A DNA stretch of 64,000 nucleotides, from the NCBI GenBank assembly GCA_963743035.1, contig CAVUOB010000007.1, positions 1-64,000 on the forward strand, read 5' to 3'. This stretch comes from PALSA-911 sp963743035 (GTDB lineage: Bacteria; Pseudomonadota; Alphaproteobacteria; Acetobacterales; Acetobacteraceae). This document shows positions 9,035-18,136 of the stretch, piece by piece (position 1 is the stretch's first letter; each line of letters starts with the position of its first letter). The position numbers and the translations under genes were made by a program. The notes below the pieces were generated by a model. That model was given only the letters and a program-made list of their open reading frames with translations, ran no database searches and was not told where the DNA came from.

Positions 9035-10015
9035 TCAGCGCGGTGCCGCGGCCAGCGCCTGCAATGGCGCGGGACGGCCGAGAAAATTCGCCAGCGCCAC
9101 CGCGACCGCCCGCGAATGCACGATCTGCGCCGCCTCGTTCAGATGTTCGGGCGTGTCGAAGAAATCCGCCCTCGGGTAACGGCTGCGATTGTCCAGCATC
9201 ACGAAAGCGCCGCCATGATCGGCATAGACGGCGCGGATCGCGGCCAGCGTGTCCTCCGGCAGCGGCAGATCGTCGAACCCCGTCGGCAGGCCGCCGATGA
9301 TGGTGACGCCGCGCGCGCTCATGCGGGTGACGAAACCGGCGATCTCGGCCGTCCCGTCGCCGGCCGCGATCTCCGCGGCGCTGGCCGGATGGGGATGGGC
9401 GGCCGCCAGTATCTCCCGGCTCGCCGCCGCCAGCGCCGCGCTGTGCCCGACATGGTCGCCCCAGGCATTGCTCGCACCGGTAACCGCCGCGCGCGGATCG
9501 TGGAAACGGCACAGCACCAGGGTCGCCTCGATCGCGCTCATCACCCCCGCCCGCAGGTCGAATGCGAACAGCGCCGCCACCCAGCGCCGCGGCGGCAGTT
9601 TCGCCAAGGTCGCCCAGTCGTGTCGGAACAGGATCGCCGCGTCCGGCCCCAGCGCCGCGGCGGCGCGGTTGCGCAGATACTGCGCCTGTTCCATCGGCAG
9701 ATAGACGGCATCGCCGGGATGCAGCACCGGCTCCCAGCGGGCGAACAGATAATCGAGCCCGATCCCCACCGCCACGCCGGCATTGACGCAGGGCAGACCC
9801 AGGATCGGCTCGATCGTCTCGCAGCGATGCGAATAGGGGCCGTTGGACCCCGCCAGGATCACCAGCTTGCGCCCGGGGATCGAAGTGCCACGCGCCAGCC
9901 TTGCCTCGATCTGCGCCGCCAGGAAGCCATGCGACAACGGCCGGTCCAGCACGAAGCCGAACAGCCCCGCATACAGCGTCAGCGAGGCCAGGCAGCACAG
10001 CACCAGGTACCGCAT
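9035..10015 (-). CDS. SGNH/AlgX-like O-acyltransferase partner protein
   Basis: A 326-aa protein with an N-terminal membrane/signal segment (about residues 1-25) followed by LAGSNGPYSHRCETI, resembling SGNH block I, and a C-terminal DTPEHLNEAAQ that fits the Asp-x-x-His block V. The start ATG is 2 bp after the MBOAT stop on the same strand, so the two form an operon. In alginate and other polysaccharide O-acetylation systems an MBOAT protein passes acyl groups across the membrane to a periplasmic SGNH protein; by analogy this would be the periplasmic step. The glycan is unknown. The SGNH call rests on short motifs. Confidence 0.6.
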   Translation of the reverse strand: MRYLVLCCLASLTLYAGLFGFVLDRPLSHGFLAAQIEARLARGTSIPGRKLVILAGSNGPYSHRCETIEPILGLPCVNAGVAVGIGLDYLFARWEPVLHPGDAVYLPMEQAQYLRNRAAAALGPDAAILFRHDWATLAKLPPRRWVAALFAFDLRAGVMSAIEATLVLCRFHDPRAAVTGASNAWGDHVGHSAALAAASREILAAAHPHPASAAEIAAGDGTAEIAGFVTRMSARGVTIIGGLPTGFDDLPLPEDTLAAIRAVYADHGGAFVMLDNRSRYPRADFFDTPEHLNEAAQIVHSRAVAVALANFLGRPAPLQALAAAPR

Positions 10016-10017
10016 GC

Positions 10018-11565
10018 TCAGAACTGAAAATACAGGAAAGGGGAGACATCCGGTGCGAAGAACAGCGCCTGCGCGGTCAACGCGAAGCTCGCGGTCAGCG
10101 CCCAGCCGCGCGCGCGCGCCGACAATGCATGCACATGCGGGGCCCAGAGCACGATCGCCCAGCCGAGGCCGAGGCACAGCGTGACTTCCGGGAAGCTCAG
10201 CGTGCGCGCATCGCCCAGGAACCGCAGCACCGGCACCGGATCGGCCAGTGCCGAGAGGGCCGGGGCGGCATCGACGATCATGCGCGGCAGCTTCACACCC
10301 TCCAGCCCGGCCATGCCGCGCAGCATCGCCCGCGTGGTGTGCACGCCATCGGCGCGAAACGGCACCCAGGCGATGATCACCGCCAGCAAGGTCAGCGCCT
10401 GCGCCGGTGCGCCCGGCAACCGCCCGCCCAGGCGGCGGAATGCCTGGTGCGCCACCAGGAACAGGCCATGCAGCCCGCCCCACAGCACGAAATTCCAGGC
10501 AGCACCGTGCCACATCCCGCCCAGCAGCATGGTCGCCATCAGGTTCACCTGCAGCCGCGCCGTCCCGCGCCGGCTGCCGCCCAACGGGATGTAGACGTGG
10601 TCGCGCAGGAACCGGCTCAGGCTGATATGCCAGCGCCGCCAGAACTCGCTGATATCGCGGGATTTGTACGGGCTGTCGAAATTCAGCGGAAAGCGGATGT
10701 TGAACATCCGCGCCAGCCCGATCGCCATGTCCGAATAGCCGGAAAAATCGAAATAGATTTGCAGGCTGTAGGCGGAAGCCGCGTACCAGGCCTCGAAGAA
10801 GCTCAGTCGCTCGCCGCCCGCGGAGGCAGCAAAGCCGACATCGGCAAATCGGGCAAAACCATCGGCCAGCACCAGTTTCTTCGCCAGGCCGAGCAGGAAC
10901 AGGCCAAGCCCCGCCGACAGGTTTTCCTCCCGGGGCACCGCGACCGAAGAGGCCATGAATTGCGGCAGGATCTCCGCCGGGCGCACGATTGGCCCGGCGA
11001 TCAGATGCGGAAAGAACGCCACGAAGCAGGCATAGGGCAGGGGCTGCGGCGGCGGGCCGTCGCCCCGGCGGCAATCGGTCAGGAACAGGATCTGCTGGAA
11101 CGTGAAGAAGCTGATCGCCAGTGGCAGGAAGATGTCCAAGGTCGGCAGGTCGATGCCGCCGATGCCCACCAGGATCTGGCGCAGGAACAGGGCGTATTTG
11201 AACCAGCCGAGCACGGCCAGGTTCCCCGCCACGCCAATCACCAGCCAGACACCGGCCGGCGTCTGTGCGCCCGCGGCACGCAACCGCAGGATATGCCGCC
11301 CCAGCGCGAAATTCGCCGCCATCGAGGCGACCAGCATCAAAGTGAAGCGCGGCGCCCACCAACCGTAGAAAACCAGGCTGGCCGCCACCAGCCAGCGCAA
11401 CGCCCAAACCCGGCCGCGAAGGCCCCCGCCGCCCACGCGCCCGATCGCGAAGAACCCGGCCAGCGTGACCGGCAGGAAGCCCAGCACGAACGCCTGCGAA
11501 TTGAACAGCATGCGGCCATTCCCGCCCAGGGCCCGGTCAAGGCGCACGCGCCGGGCAACAGCCAT
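10018..11565 (-). CDS. MBOAT-family O-acyltransferase (AlgI/DltB type)
   Basis: A 515-aa multi-pass membrane protein. It shows the MBOAT signature FWRRWHISLSRFLRDHVYIPLGG and the catalytic His in LGGMWHGAAWNFVLWGGLHG, with about ten hydrophobic segments and the YFDFSGYSDMAIGLARM motif. Such proteins transfer acyl groups to exported polysaccharide. It is the first gene of a two-gene minus-strand operon with the SGNH-like protein. The ATG at 11,565 is used; a downstream ATG at the start of MLFNSQAFVLGFLP is a plausible shorter start and would match AlgI proteins better. Confidence 0.9.
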   Translation of the reverse strand: MAVARRVRLDRALGGNGRMLFNSQAFVLGFLPVTLAGFFAIGRVGGGGLRGRVWALRWLVAASLVFYGWWAPRFTLMLVASMAANFALGRHILRLRAAGAQTPAGVWLVIGVAGNLAVLGWFKYALFLRQILVGIGGIDLPTLDIFLPLAISFFTFQQILFLTDCRRGDGPPPQPLPYACFVAFFPHLIAGPIVRPAEILPQFMASSVAVPREENLSAGLGLFLLGLAKKLVLADGFARFADVGFAASAGGERLSFFEAWYAASAYSLQIYFDFSGYSDMAIGLARMFNIRFPLNFDSPYKSRDISEFWRRWHISLSRFLRDHVYIPLGGSRRGTARLQVNLMATMLLGGMWHGAAWNFVLWGGLHGLFLVAHQAFRRLGGRLPGAPAQALTLLAVIIAWVPFRADGVHTTRAMLRGMAGLEGVKLPRMIVDAAPALSALADPVPVLRFLGDARTLSFPEVTLCLGLGWAIVLWAPHVHALSARARGWALTASFALTAQALFFAPDVSPFLYFQF

Positions 11566-11762
11566 AGGTTACTAACACGGAAAGAAACTCGCAATATGGT
11601 TGTATGTCGGAAAATCACTCGCGTGCGTGCGCGGCTTTGTCTCCCGGCCCCGCGGTGCTATAGCCGCGTTCGCGGTCTGGATCCCGTTCTCGTCCCCTTC
11701 CAGGGATTGCGGCCGGTCCGGGCGGATGCGCCAGATACCTCAGCGGAACCCCAGCAGCCTTC

Positions 11763-12986
11763 ATGACCGACGACCTGCCCAACAACCCCGCCTTGCTGCC
11801 CGCCGGGCTGCGCGACCTGCTGCCGCCCGATGCCGAAACCGAGGCATCGGCGGTGGAGGCGATCATGGATGTGTTCGCCGCGCACGGCTATCAGCGCGTC
11901 AAGCCGCCGCTGATCGAGTTCGAGGACAGCCTGCTCGCCGGTTCCGGCGCCGCCGTCGCGGACCAGACCTTCCGCCTGATGGACCCCGACAGCCATCGCA
12001 TGATGGGCCTGCGCGCCGACACCACGCCGCAGGTCGCCCGCATCGCCACCACCCGCCTCGGCCACGTGCCGCGCCCGCTGCGCCTGTCCTATGCCGGCCA
12101 ATGCCTGCGCGTGCGCGGCAGCCAGCTCGCGCCCGAGCGCCAGGTCGCCCAGGCCGGCATCGAGCTGATCGGCTGCGACAGCCCCGAAGCGGATGCCGAG
12201 ACCGTGCTGGTCGGCGCCGAGGCGCTCGCCGCCGTCGGCCTGACCCGCCCGAGCTTCGACCTGACGCTGCCGAACCTGTCGCCGGCGCTGCTGGACGACG
12301 CCGGCATCGCCGGGGCCGAGCGCGCCGCCCTGGCCCGCGCGCTGGACCGCAAGGACGCCGCCGCCGTCGCCCGCCACGGCGGCGCGCTGGCGCCGACGCT
12401 GACCGAATTGCTGCTCGCCGCCGGTCCTGCCGACCGCGCTTTGGCGGCGCTGCGCGAAGCGTCCCTGCCGCCCGCGGCGCGGCTGCTGGCGGAGCGCCTG
12501 GCCGACACGGTCAGCGCCATCCGCCACCACGCCCCGGACATTCGCCTCACCATCGATCCCGTTGAATTCAGGGGATTTCGCTATCACACCGGCGTCGCGG
12601 TGACGATCTACGCCCCGGGCCGGCACGAAGAGCTCGGCCGCGGCGGACGCTATATCTGCGGCGACGCGGAGCCGGCCACCGGCCTGACGCTGTTCCCCGA
12701 TGCGGTGCTGCGCGCGGCACCGGCGCGCCAGGCGCGCGAGCGGGTGTTCGTGCCCGCCGGCACCGATCTCGCCGTGCAGCGCGCGCTGCGGGCGCAAGGT
12801 TTTGCCACCGTCGCGGCGCTCGCCGCCTGCGACGACCCGCTGGCCGAGGCCCGCCGGCTCGCCTGCGCTTACATCCTGCGGGACGGCAAGGCCGTCCTGG
12901 TGGAATCCCCTGCGACCGTTCCGGTCAATCCCACCGCGACCGTTCCGGTCGACCCCCCTGCGACCGTTCCGGTCGACAACCACTAG
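11763..12986 (+). CDS. hisZ: ATP phosphoribosyltransferase regulatory subunit
   Basis: A 407-aa HisRS-like paralogue without tRNA-synthetase function. It supports short-form HisG, the first enzyme of histidine synthesis, which must lie elsewhere. Class II synthetase motif 1 region (PPLIEFEDSLL), motif 2-like LRLSYAGQCLRVR and the QAGIELIG strand are present. The C-terminus ends in a proline-rich tail made of three copies of ATVPV encoded by a 24-bp tandem repeat, absent from typical HisZ. It is 15 bp upstream of purA, a frequent alphaproteobacterial arrangement. Confidence 0.9.
   Translation: MTDDLPNNPALLPAGLRDLLPPDAETEASAVEAIMDVFAAHGYQRVKPPLIEFEDSLLAGSGAAVADQTFRLMDPDSHRMMGLRADTTPQVARIATTRLGHVPRPLRLSYAGQCLRVRGSQLAPERQVAQAGIELIGCDSPEADAETVLVGAEALAAVGLTRPSFDLTLPNLSPALLDDAGIAGAERAALARALDRKDAAAVARHGGALAPTLTELLLAAGPADRALAALREASLPPAARLLAERLADTVSAIRHHAPDIRLTIDPVEFRGFRYHTGVAVTIYAPGRHEELGRGGRYICGDAEPATGLTLFPDAVLRAAPARQARERVFVPAGTDLAVQRALRAQGFATVAALAACDDPLAEARRLACAYILRDGKAVLVESPATVPVNPTATVPVDPPATVPVDNH
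12912..12974 (+). repeat. 24-bp tandem repeat, three copies, in the hisZ 3' end
   Basis: The 15-mer GCGACCGTTCCGGTC occurs at 12,912, 12,936 and 12,960, exactly 24 bp apart. It encodes ATVPV units in the last 25 residues of HisZ. The exact periodicity suggests slippage expansion. Confidence 0.9.
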
Positions 12987-13001
12987 TATTCGGAGAGAGC
13001 G

Positions 13002-14291
13002 ATGGCGAACGTCGCCGTGATCGGCGCCCAGTGGGGCGACGAGGGCAAAGGCAAGGTCGTGGACTGGCTGGCCAGCCGCGCCGACATCGTCGTGCGCTTC
13101 CAGGGCGGCCATAACGCCGGCCATACGCTGGTGGTGGGCAACCAGACCTACAAGCTATCGCTGCTGCCCTCCGGCCTGGTGCGCGGCAAGCTCGGCATCA
13201 TCGGCAATGGCGTGGTGGTGGACCCCGAGGCGCTGCTGGCGGAGATCGCCCGCGTCACCGCCCAGGGGCTGAAGGTCTCGCCGGAGACCTTGCGCGTCGC
13301 CGAGAACGCTGTGCTGATCCTGCCGCTGCACGGCGCGCTGGACCGCGCCCGCGAGGAAGCCCGCGGCGCACGCAAGATCGGCACCACCGGGCGCGGCATC
13401 GGCCCGGCCTATGAGGACAAGGTCGCCCGCCGCGCCATCCGCGTCTGCGATCTGGCCGAGCCGGAGACGCTGGACCACAAGCTCGACGAGCTGCTGCTGC
13501 ATCACAACACCCTGCTGCAAGGCCTTGGCGCGGAAACATTTTCCAAGGAAAAGCTGCTGGCCTCGCTGCTGGAGCTGGCGCCGAAGATCCTGCCCTATGC
13601 CGAGCCGGTCTGGGAGCGGCTGGACGAGGCGCGGCGCGCCGGCAAGCGCATCCTGTTCGAGGGCGCGCAGGCGGTGATGCTGGACGTCGATCACGGCACC
13701 TACCCGTTCGTCACCAGCTCGAACACCGTGGCGGCCACCGCCGCGTCCGGCTCCGGCATGGGCCCGGGCTCGGTCGGCACCGTGCTCGGCATCGCCAAGG
13801 CCTATTCCACCCGCGTCGGATCCGGCCCGTTCCCGACCGAACTGCACGACGAGATCGGCCAATTGCTGGGTGATCGTGGCCATGAATTCGGCACCGTCAC
13901 CGGGCGGCGGCGCCGCTGCGGCTGGTTCGATGCCGCGCTGGTGCGCCAGGCGGTGAAGGTCGGCGGCATCCAGGGCCTCGCGCTGACCAAGATCGACGTG
14001 CTGGACGGGCTGTCCGAACTGAAGATCTGCACCGGCTACCGCATTCATGGCGAGCTCGTCCGCCATCTGCCGGCGGCACAGGCCGCGCAGGCCGCGGCGG
14101 TGGCGGAATACGAGGTGATGGAGGGCTGGTCCGGCTCCTGCCAGGGCGCGCGCTCCTGGGCGGATCTGCCGGCCCAGGCGATCAAATACGTGCGCCGGAT
14201 CGAGGAGCTGGTCGAAGCCCCGGTCACGCTGGTCTCCACCAGCCCCGAGCGCGACGACACAATCCTGGTGAAGGACCCGTTCGAGGACTGA
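13002..14291 (+). CDS. purA: Adenylosuccinate synthetase
   Basis: A 429-aa GTP-dependent enzyme joining IMP and aspartate to adenylosuccinate in AMP synthesis. The P-loop-like N-terminus GAQWGDEGKGKVVDWLA, GGHNAGHTL, the KIGTTGRGIGPAYEDK segment and TGRRRRCGWFDA are all intact, and length matches the family. GGAGAG precedes the ATG by 6 nt. Transcribed with hisZ. A weak GC-rich hairpin (14,305-14,325, CCCGGTG/CACCGGG) follows the stop. Confidence 0.96.
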   Translation: MANVAVIGAQWGDEGKGKVVDWLASRADIVVRFQGGHNAGHTLVVGNQTYKLSLLPSGLVRGKLGIIGNGVVVDPEALLAEIARVTAQGLKVSPETLRVAENAVLILPLHGALDRAREEARGARKIGTTGRGIGPAYEDKVARRAIRVCDLAEPETLDHKLDELLLHHNTLLQGLGAETFSKEKLLASLLELAPKILPYAEPVWERLDEARRAGKRILFEGAQAVMLDVDHGTYPFVTSSNTVAATAASGSGMGPGSVGTVLGIAKAYSTRVGSGPFPTELHDEIGQLLGDRGHEFGTVTGRRRRCGWFDAALVRQAVKVGGIQGLALTKIDVLDGLSELKICTGYRIHGELVRHLPAAQAAQAAAVAEYEVMEGWSGSCQGARSWADLPAQAIKYVRRIEELVEAPVTLVSTSPERDDTILVKDPFED

Positions 14292-14421
14292 TGAGGTTGA
14301 GGAACCCGGTGTAGCCGGCACCGGGCGGCACCGTCAGCCTGGCCGCGCCGTCGCGGCTTTGGCTAACGTTTTGCTTACCAATGATCTTCCATGCTCGGGT
14401 TCCCAGCCCGGTTGCCCGATC

Positions 14422-16437
14422 ATGGCCGTCCCACCCTCCAGCCCGCCCGCCGCGGATCCGCCTGCGCCGCTGATCGCCGGCCAGTACGCGGTCGATCTCG
14501 CCCGGCCGCTGCCAGGCGCGGGCGGCGGCTTGGCGAGCTTCGGAATCGTCGGCCGTCCGGAGCTGATGGCGGTGCAGGTGCAGCGCCGTCTGCCCGCGCG
14601 GTTCGCGGCGCTGCAGGTCCTGACCACGCCGTTCGATTTCGTGCTGTGCCCGGTCGCCCACGGCGTCGGCTCCGCCTTGGCGGAACCGGGGCGGCCGTCG
14701 GGCGGTCAGACCGGGTATTTCGTCGTCAGCCCCGCCCCGCCCGGCGCCTCGCTCGCCGCCAATCCGCGCCCCTGGCGGGAGGCGGAACTGCTCGACCTCG
14801 TGCTCCGCCCGATCGCCCAGGCGCTGGAGGCGCTGCACGGCGCCGGCGTCACCCACCGCGCCATCCGGCCGGACAATGTGTTCCAGGCCGGCCCCGGCCA
14901 GCCGGTGGTGCTCGGCACGGCCTGGGCGTCGCCCCCGGCGGCGCACCAGCCCGCGGTGTTCGAGCCGCCCTGTTCCGCCCTGTGCCTGCCTTCGGGCAGG
15001 GGGGAAGGCGTATCCGGCGACGATATCTACGCGCTCGGGGTCTTGCTGCTCACTCTGGCGAGGGGCCGCGTGCCGCTGGCCGGGCAGGACGCTGGCGCAA
15101 TCCTTCGCCGCAAGCTGGAACTTGGCAACTACGCCGCCCTGTCGGGCGAGGAACGGCTGCCCCCGCTGATCGCCGATCTCATCCGCGGCATGCTGGCGGA
15201 GGACCCGGAGCACCGGCCCTCCGCTTCCCTGCTGCTCGATCCACCCGCCGCCCGGGCGCGCCGCGTCGCCGCGCGGCCCTCGCGTCGCGCCCAGCGCCCG
15301 CTGGTGATCGGCGGCAACGCGGTCTGGAGCGCGCGCCAGGCCGCGCTTCTGCTGGCGGCCGATCCGGTCCAGGCGGTGCCGGCGCTCCGCAACGGCATGA
15401 TCGACCATTGGCTGCGCCACGGTCTCGGCGATGCCGGCCTCGCCGCCCGGCTGGAGGAACTGGTCCGCCATCGCGCCGCCGACGGCCAGCCGGCCGACCC
15501 CACCGCCGACGCCCTGCTGGCCATGCGCTGCATCGCGGTGCTGGATCCGCTGGCGCCGCTGTGCTGGCAGGGCATCGCCATCTGGCCCGACGGCATCGGC
15601 CCCGCGCTGGCGGCCGCGACGGACGGCGCCAACGCGGACAGCGGGGTCGCCCAGCGCCTCACCGCGCTGATCGCCGCCGAAGCGGTCGGCGCCTGGGCGC
15701 AGATGCGGCCGGATCGCTGCGATGCCGGGCTGTTGCGGATGGATGCGCGGCAGATGCGCGCGGTGCAGCTTCTGCCGGGGCAGGGCGGGGGCGTGCGCCG
15801 GCTTTGCTATCAATTGAACCCGTTGCTGCCCTGTGCCAGCCCCCTGGTCGAAGGCCGCTTCGTCGCCCGGCTGACCGATCTGCCGCCGGCGCTGAACGCC
15901 GCCAGCCCGGCGGACCCCGCCAGGGCCCGCCCAGTGGATGCCGAGATCGCCGCCTTCATTGCCGCCCGGTCCGAGCGCCGTCTGGAAACGGAGGTCGCCG
16001 CGCTGACCGACAGCGATGAAGACATCGCCGGCGCCCTGGCGCAATTGCGGCTGTTCGCCCAGTTGCAGAACCGCTTCTTTCCCCGCCCGCTGCCCGGCCT
16101 CGCCGCCTGGCTGGCCAGCCGCTCCGGCGCACTTGTCCGGATCTGGCACAACCGGGACCGGCGGGCTGGATTGCAGGAACAGCTGAACAGCCTGGCCGCC
16201 ACCGGCCTGATCGGCCCCATGCTGGCGCGGATCGAGGACCCGGCCGCGCGCGAGGCCGACCGCCTGGCGGCGCGCAACGCCGCGGACGCGGTCGCCCGCA
16301 TCGACGCCGTGCTGGAGCAGCTGCGCACCGGCGCGGCCGAACGCGCCGAGCTGGCCTGCCGGCTCGGCCAGGAGATCGCCGCCGGCCTCGGCCTGGCCGC
16401 GCTCGCGGCCGTGCTTACCATCGCAGCACTCGGCTGA
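14422..16437 (+). CDS. Pseudokinase-domain membrane protein, function unknown
   Basis: A 671-aa protein. Residues about 20-280 have a protein-kinase layout: the catalytic-loop position reads HRAIRPDN rather than HRDxKPxN, the DFG position reads GTA, yet the F-helix motif DDIYALGVLLLTLARG and the terminal EDPEHRPSAS arginine are kept. Thus the fold is likely but the catalytic Asp and metal Asp are missing. The central region is alanine-rich and helical with no family I recognise. The last 25 residues form one hydrophobic helix, so the protein is probably tail-anchored. ATG 14,422 is preferred over TTG 14,359 because it begins just before the proline-rich leader of the domain. Its stop overlaps the next start by one base. 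Confidence 0.65.
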   Translation: MAVPPSSPPAADPPAPLIAGQYAVDLARPLPGAGGGLASFGIVGRPELMAVQVQRRLPARFAALQVLTTPFDFVLCPVAHGVGSALAEPGRPSGGQTGYFVVSPAPPGASLAANPRPWREAELLDLVLRPIAQALEALHGAGVTHRAIRPDNVFQAGPGQPVVLGTAWASPPAAHQPAVFEPPCSALCLPSGRGEGVSGDDIYALGVLLLTLARGRVPLAGQDAGAILRRKLELGNYAALSGEERLPPLIADLIRGMLAEDPEHRPSASLLLDPPAARARRVAARPSRRAQRPLVIGGNAVWSARQAALLLAADPVQAVPALRNGMIDHWLRHGLGDAGLAARLEELVRHRAADGQPADPTADALLAMRCIAVLDPLAPLCWQGIAIWPDGIGPALAAATDGANADSGVAQRLTALIAAEAVGAWAQMRPDRCDAGLLRMDARQMRAVQLLPGQGGGVRRLCYQLNPLLPCASPLVEGRFVARLTDLPPALNAASPADPARARPVDAEIAAFIAARSERRLETEVAALTDSDEDIAGALAQLRLFAQLQNRFFPRPLPGLAAWLASRSGALVRIWHNRDRRAGLQEQLNSLAATGLIGPMLARIEDPAAREADRLAARNAADAVARIDAVLEQLRTGAAERAELACRLGQEIAAGLGLAALAAVLTIAALG

Positions 16438-16913
16438 TGGCCATTTCCCGCCGCAACGCCGCGCCCGCCGGCGGCCCGCGATCGCTGATCTGGCTGCAGG
16501 GCCTGCTCTGCGGCGCGCTGGTGACCCTGGCCACGCCCACGGCTCTCCTGATCGGCGTGCTGTTCCTGCCGGCGCTCATCGCCAGCGCCCTGGACCGCCA
16601 GCCGGGCAAGCCGATCGCGCGCAGCATCGCTCTGTTCGGTCTGTGCGGCATCGTCGGACCGGTGCTGAACCTGTGGGCGGCCGGCCACAGGATCGCGGCC
16701 GCGATCACGCTGGCAACGGATCCGGACAATCTGCTGCTGGCCTGGGGCGCGGCGGCGACGGGCTGGGTCCTGGCCGAACTCGCCCCCGTCGCGGTTCGAG
16801 CCGCGCTGGAGGCTCTGGCCCTCTCGCGCGCCGTCAGGCTGCGGGCCGAACGGGCCGGCTACGAGTCGGAATGGGGATTCGCGCCGTTGTCGGAAGCGCC
16901 GGAGGAAGGCTGA
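16437..16913 (+). CDS. Small integral membrane protein coupled to the pseudokinase
   Basis: A 158-aa protein with three or four hydrophobic segments (about residues 18-42, 55-85 and 95-120) and a short acidic tail. I do not recognise a family. The ATG shares its A with the TGA of the upstream pseudokinase gene, so translation is coupled and the products probably work together at the inner membrane. Confidence 0.6.
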   Translation: MAISRRNAAPAGGPRSLIWLQGLLCGALVTLATPTALLIGVLFLPALIASALDRQPGKPIARSIALFGLCGIVGPVLNLWAAGHRIAAAITLATDPDNLLLAWGAAATGWVLAELAPVAVRAALEALALSRAVRLRAERAGYESEWGFAPLSEAPEEG

Positions 16914-16951
16914 ACCGGGCGAAACCCGGCCAGCCCGCACCCGTGAGAAGA

Positions 16952-17842
16952 TCAGGCCGCGGGACGGGCGGCCTGACGACGCTCGGCGATCTGGCTCTTC
17001 ATCGCCTTCTGCAGCTTCTCGAAGGCGCGCACCTCGATCTGGCGCACCCGCTCGCGGGAGATGTTGTACTGCCCCGACAACTCCTCGAGCGTGGTCGGCT
17101 CGTCCTTCAGCCGCCGCTCGGTCAGGATATGGCGCTCCCGCTCGTTCAGCGTCTTCAGGGCGTTGGACAGCAACGCCTGGCGGCCGGACATCTCCTCGTG
17201 ATCGGCGATGGTGGTTTCCTGGCTGTCGCTGTCATCGACCAGCCAATCCTGCCACTCGCCTTCGCCGTCCAGGCGCACCGGGGCGTTCAGGCTGTGATCG
17301 GGCGCCGCCAGGCGGCGGTTCATGTTCACCACGTCCTGCTCCGGCACCGACAACGCCTTGGCGATCTTGGCCACCTGCTCGGGCTGCAGGTCGCCGTCGT
17401 CGATCGCCTGCATCTGGCCCTTCAGGCGCCGCAGGTTGAAGAACAGCTTCTTCTGTGCCGCCGTGGTGCCCATCTTCACGAGCGACCAACTGTGCAGGAT
17501 ATATTCTTGAATTGCGGCGCGGATCCACCACATGGCGTAGGTGGCCAGGCGGAACCCACGGTTCGGGTCGAAGCGTTTGACCGCCTGCATCATGCCGACA
17601 TTGCCCTCGCTGATGAGCTCGCCGACCGGCAGGCCATAGCCGCGGTAGCCCATGGCGATCTTGGCAACGAGGCGCAGATGGGACGTGACGAGACGATGCG
17701 CGGCGTCGATGTCTTCGTGGTCGCGCCAGCGATGGGACAGCTCAAGCTCCTCCTCCGGAGTGAGCATGGGGAACTTGCGTATCTCTTGCAGGTACCGCGT
17801 GAGGTTGCCCTCAGGGGCAATATTCAGGATGGCGGCAGCCAT
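16952..17842 (-). CDS. rpoH: RNA polymerase heat-shock sigma factor (sigma-32 type)
   Basis: A 296-aa group-3 sigma factor. Region 2 reads ELISEGNVGMMQAVKRFDPNRGFRLATYAMWWIRAAIQEYIL, followed by the RpoH box QKKLFFNLR that distinguishes RpoH from RpoD, and region 4.2 helix-turn-helix NISRERVRQIEVRAFEKL. The start at MAAAILN (17,842) is chosen because AAAGGAG lies 7 nt upstream; a further in-frame ATG 10 codons earlier would put that Shine-Dalgarno inside the gene. RpoH directs heat-shock gene transcription. An inverted repeat lies about 60 bp upstream. Confidence 0.95.
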   Translation of the reverse strand: MAAAILNIAPEGNLTRYLQEIRKFPMLTPEEELELSHRWRDHEDIDAAHRLVTSHLRLVAKIAMGYRGYGLPVGELISEGNVGMMQAVKRFDPNRGFRLATYAMWWIRAAIQEYILHSWSLVKMGTTAAQKKLFFNLRRLKGQMQAIDDGDLQPEQVAKIAKALSVPEQDVVNMNRRLAAPDHSLNAPVRLDGEGEWQDWLVDDSDSQETTIADHEEMSGRQALLSNALKTLNERERHILTERRLKDEPTTLEELSGQYNISRERVRQIEVRAFEKLQKAMKSQIAERRQAARPAA

Positions 17843-17897
17843 GGTGGGCTCCTTTCGCCAGATGACGCTCATCTGCCCAGTTTATACGGCGCAGACG

Positions 17898-17921
17898 AAC
17901 GATTGGATGTGATCAATCGTT
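17898..17921. promoter_or_regulatory. Inverted repeat in the rpoH leader/promoter region
   Basis: AACGATTG, 8-nt spacer GATGTGAT, then CAATCGTT: a perfect 8-bp dyad 56 bp before the rpoH ATG. The dyad and spacing fit a dimeric repressor operator, or a leader stem affecting translation; the sequence alone cannot decide. Confidence 0.4.
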
Positions 17922-18136
17922 AAGACTCGAGACAAGGCTGGAAGTTTCGTCCTCCCTCAGCCAGATCCGCCATTGGGATCGTCTGGCAGGATCCGCAGCC
18001 ACATCCCGGCGCCGCGCCCCGTTCTGGCGGCTGCGGCTCCGGATGCAAGTTCATGTGCCCTGATGCGCCCATCAACTGCAGGGACCATACAGGACCGTTC
18101 AGGTCCTGTCAATTTTCCGAGCCATGGAGTCGGGTA

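Noticed and set aside
9035..11407. 790-aa minus-strand frame covering the SGNH gene and most of the MBOAT gene
   Set aside because: Its first 460 residues are the MBOAT gene out of frame; only the part from ATG 10,015 is a gene.
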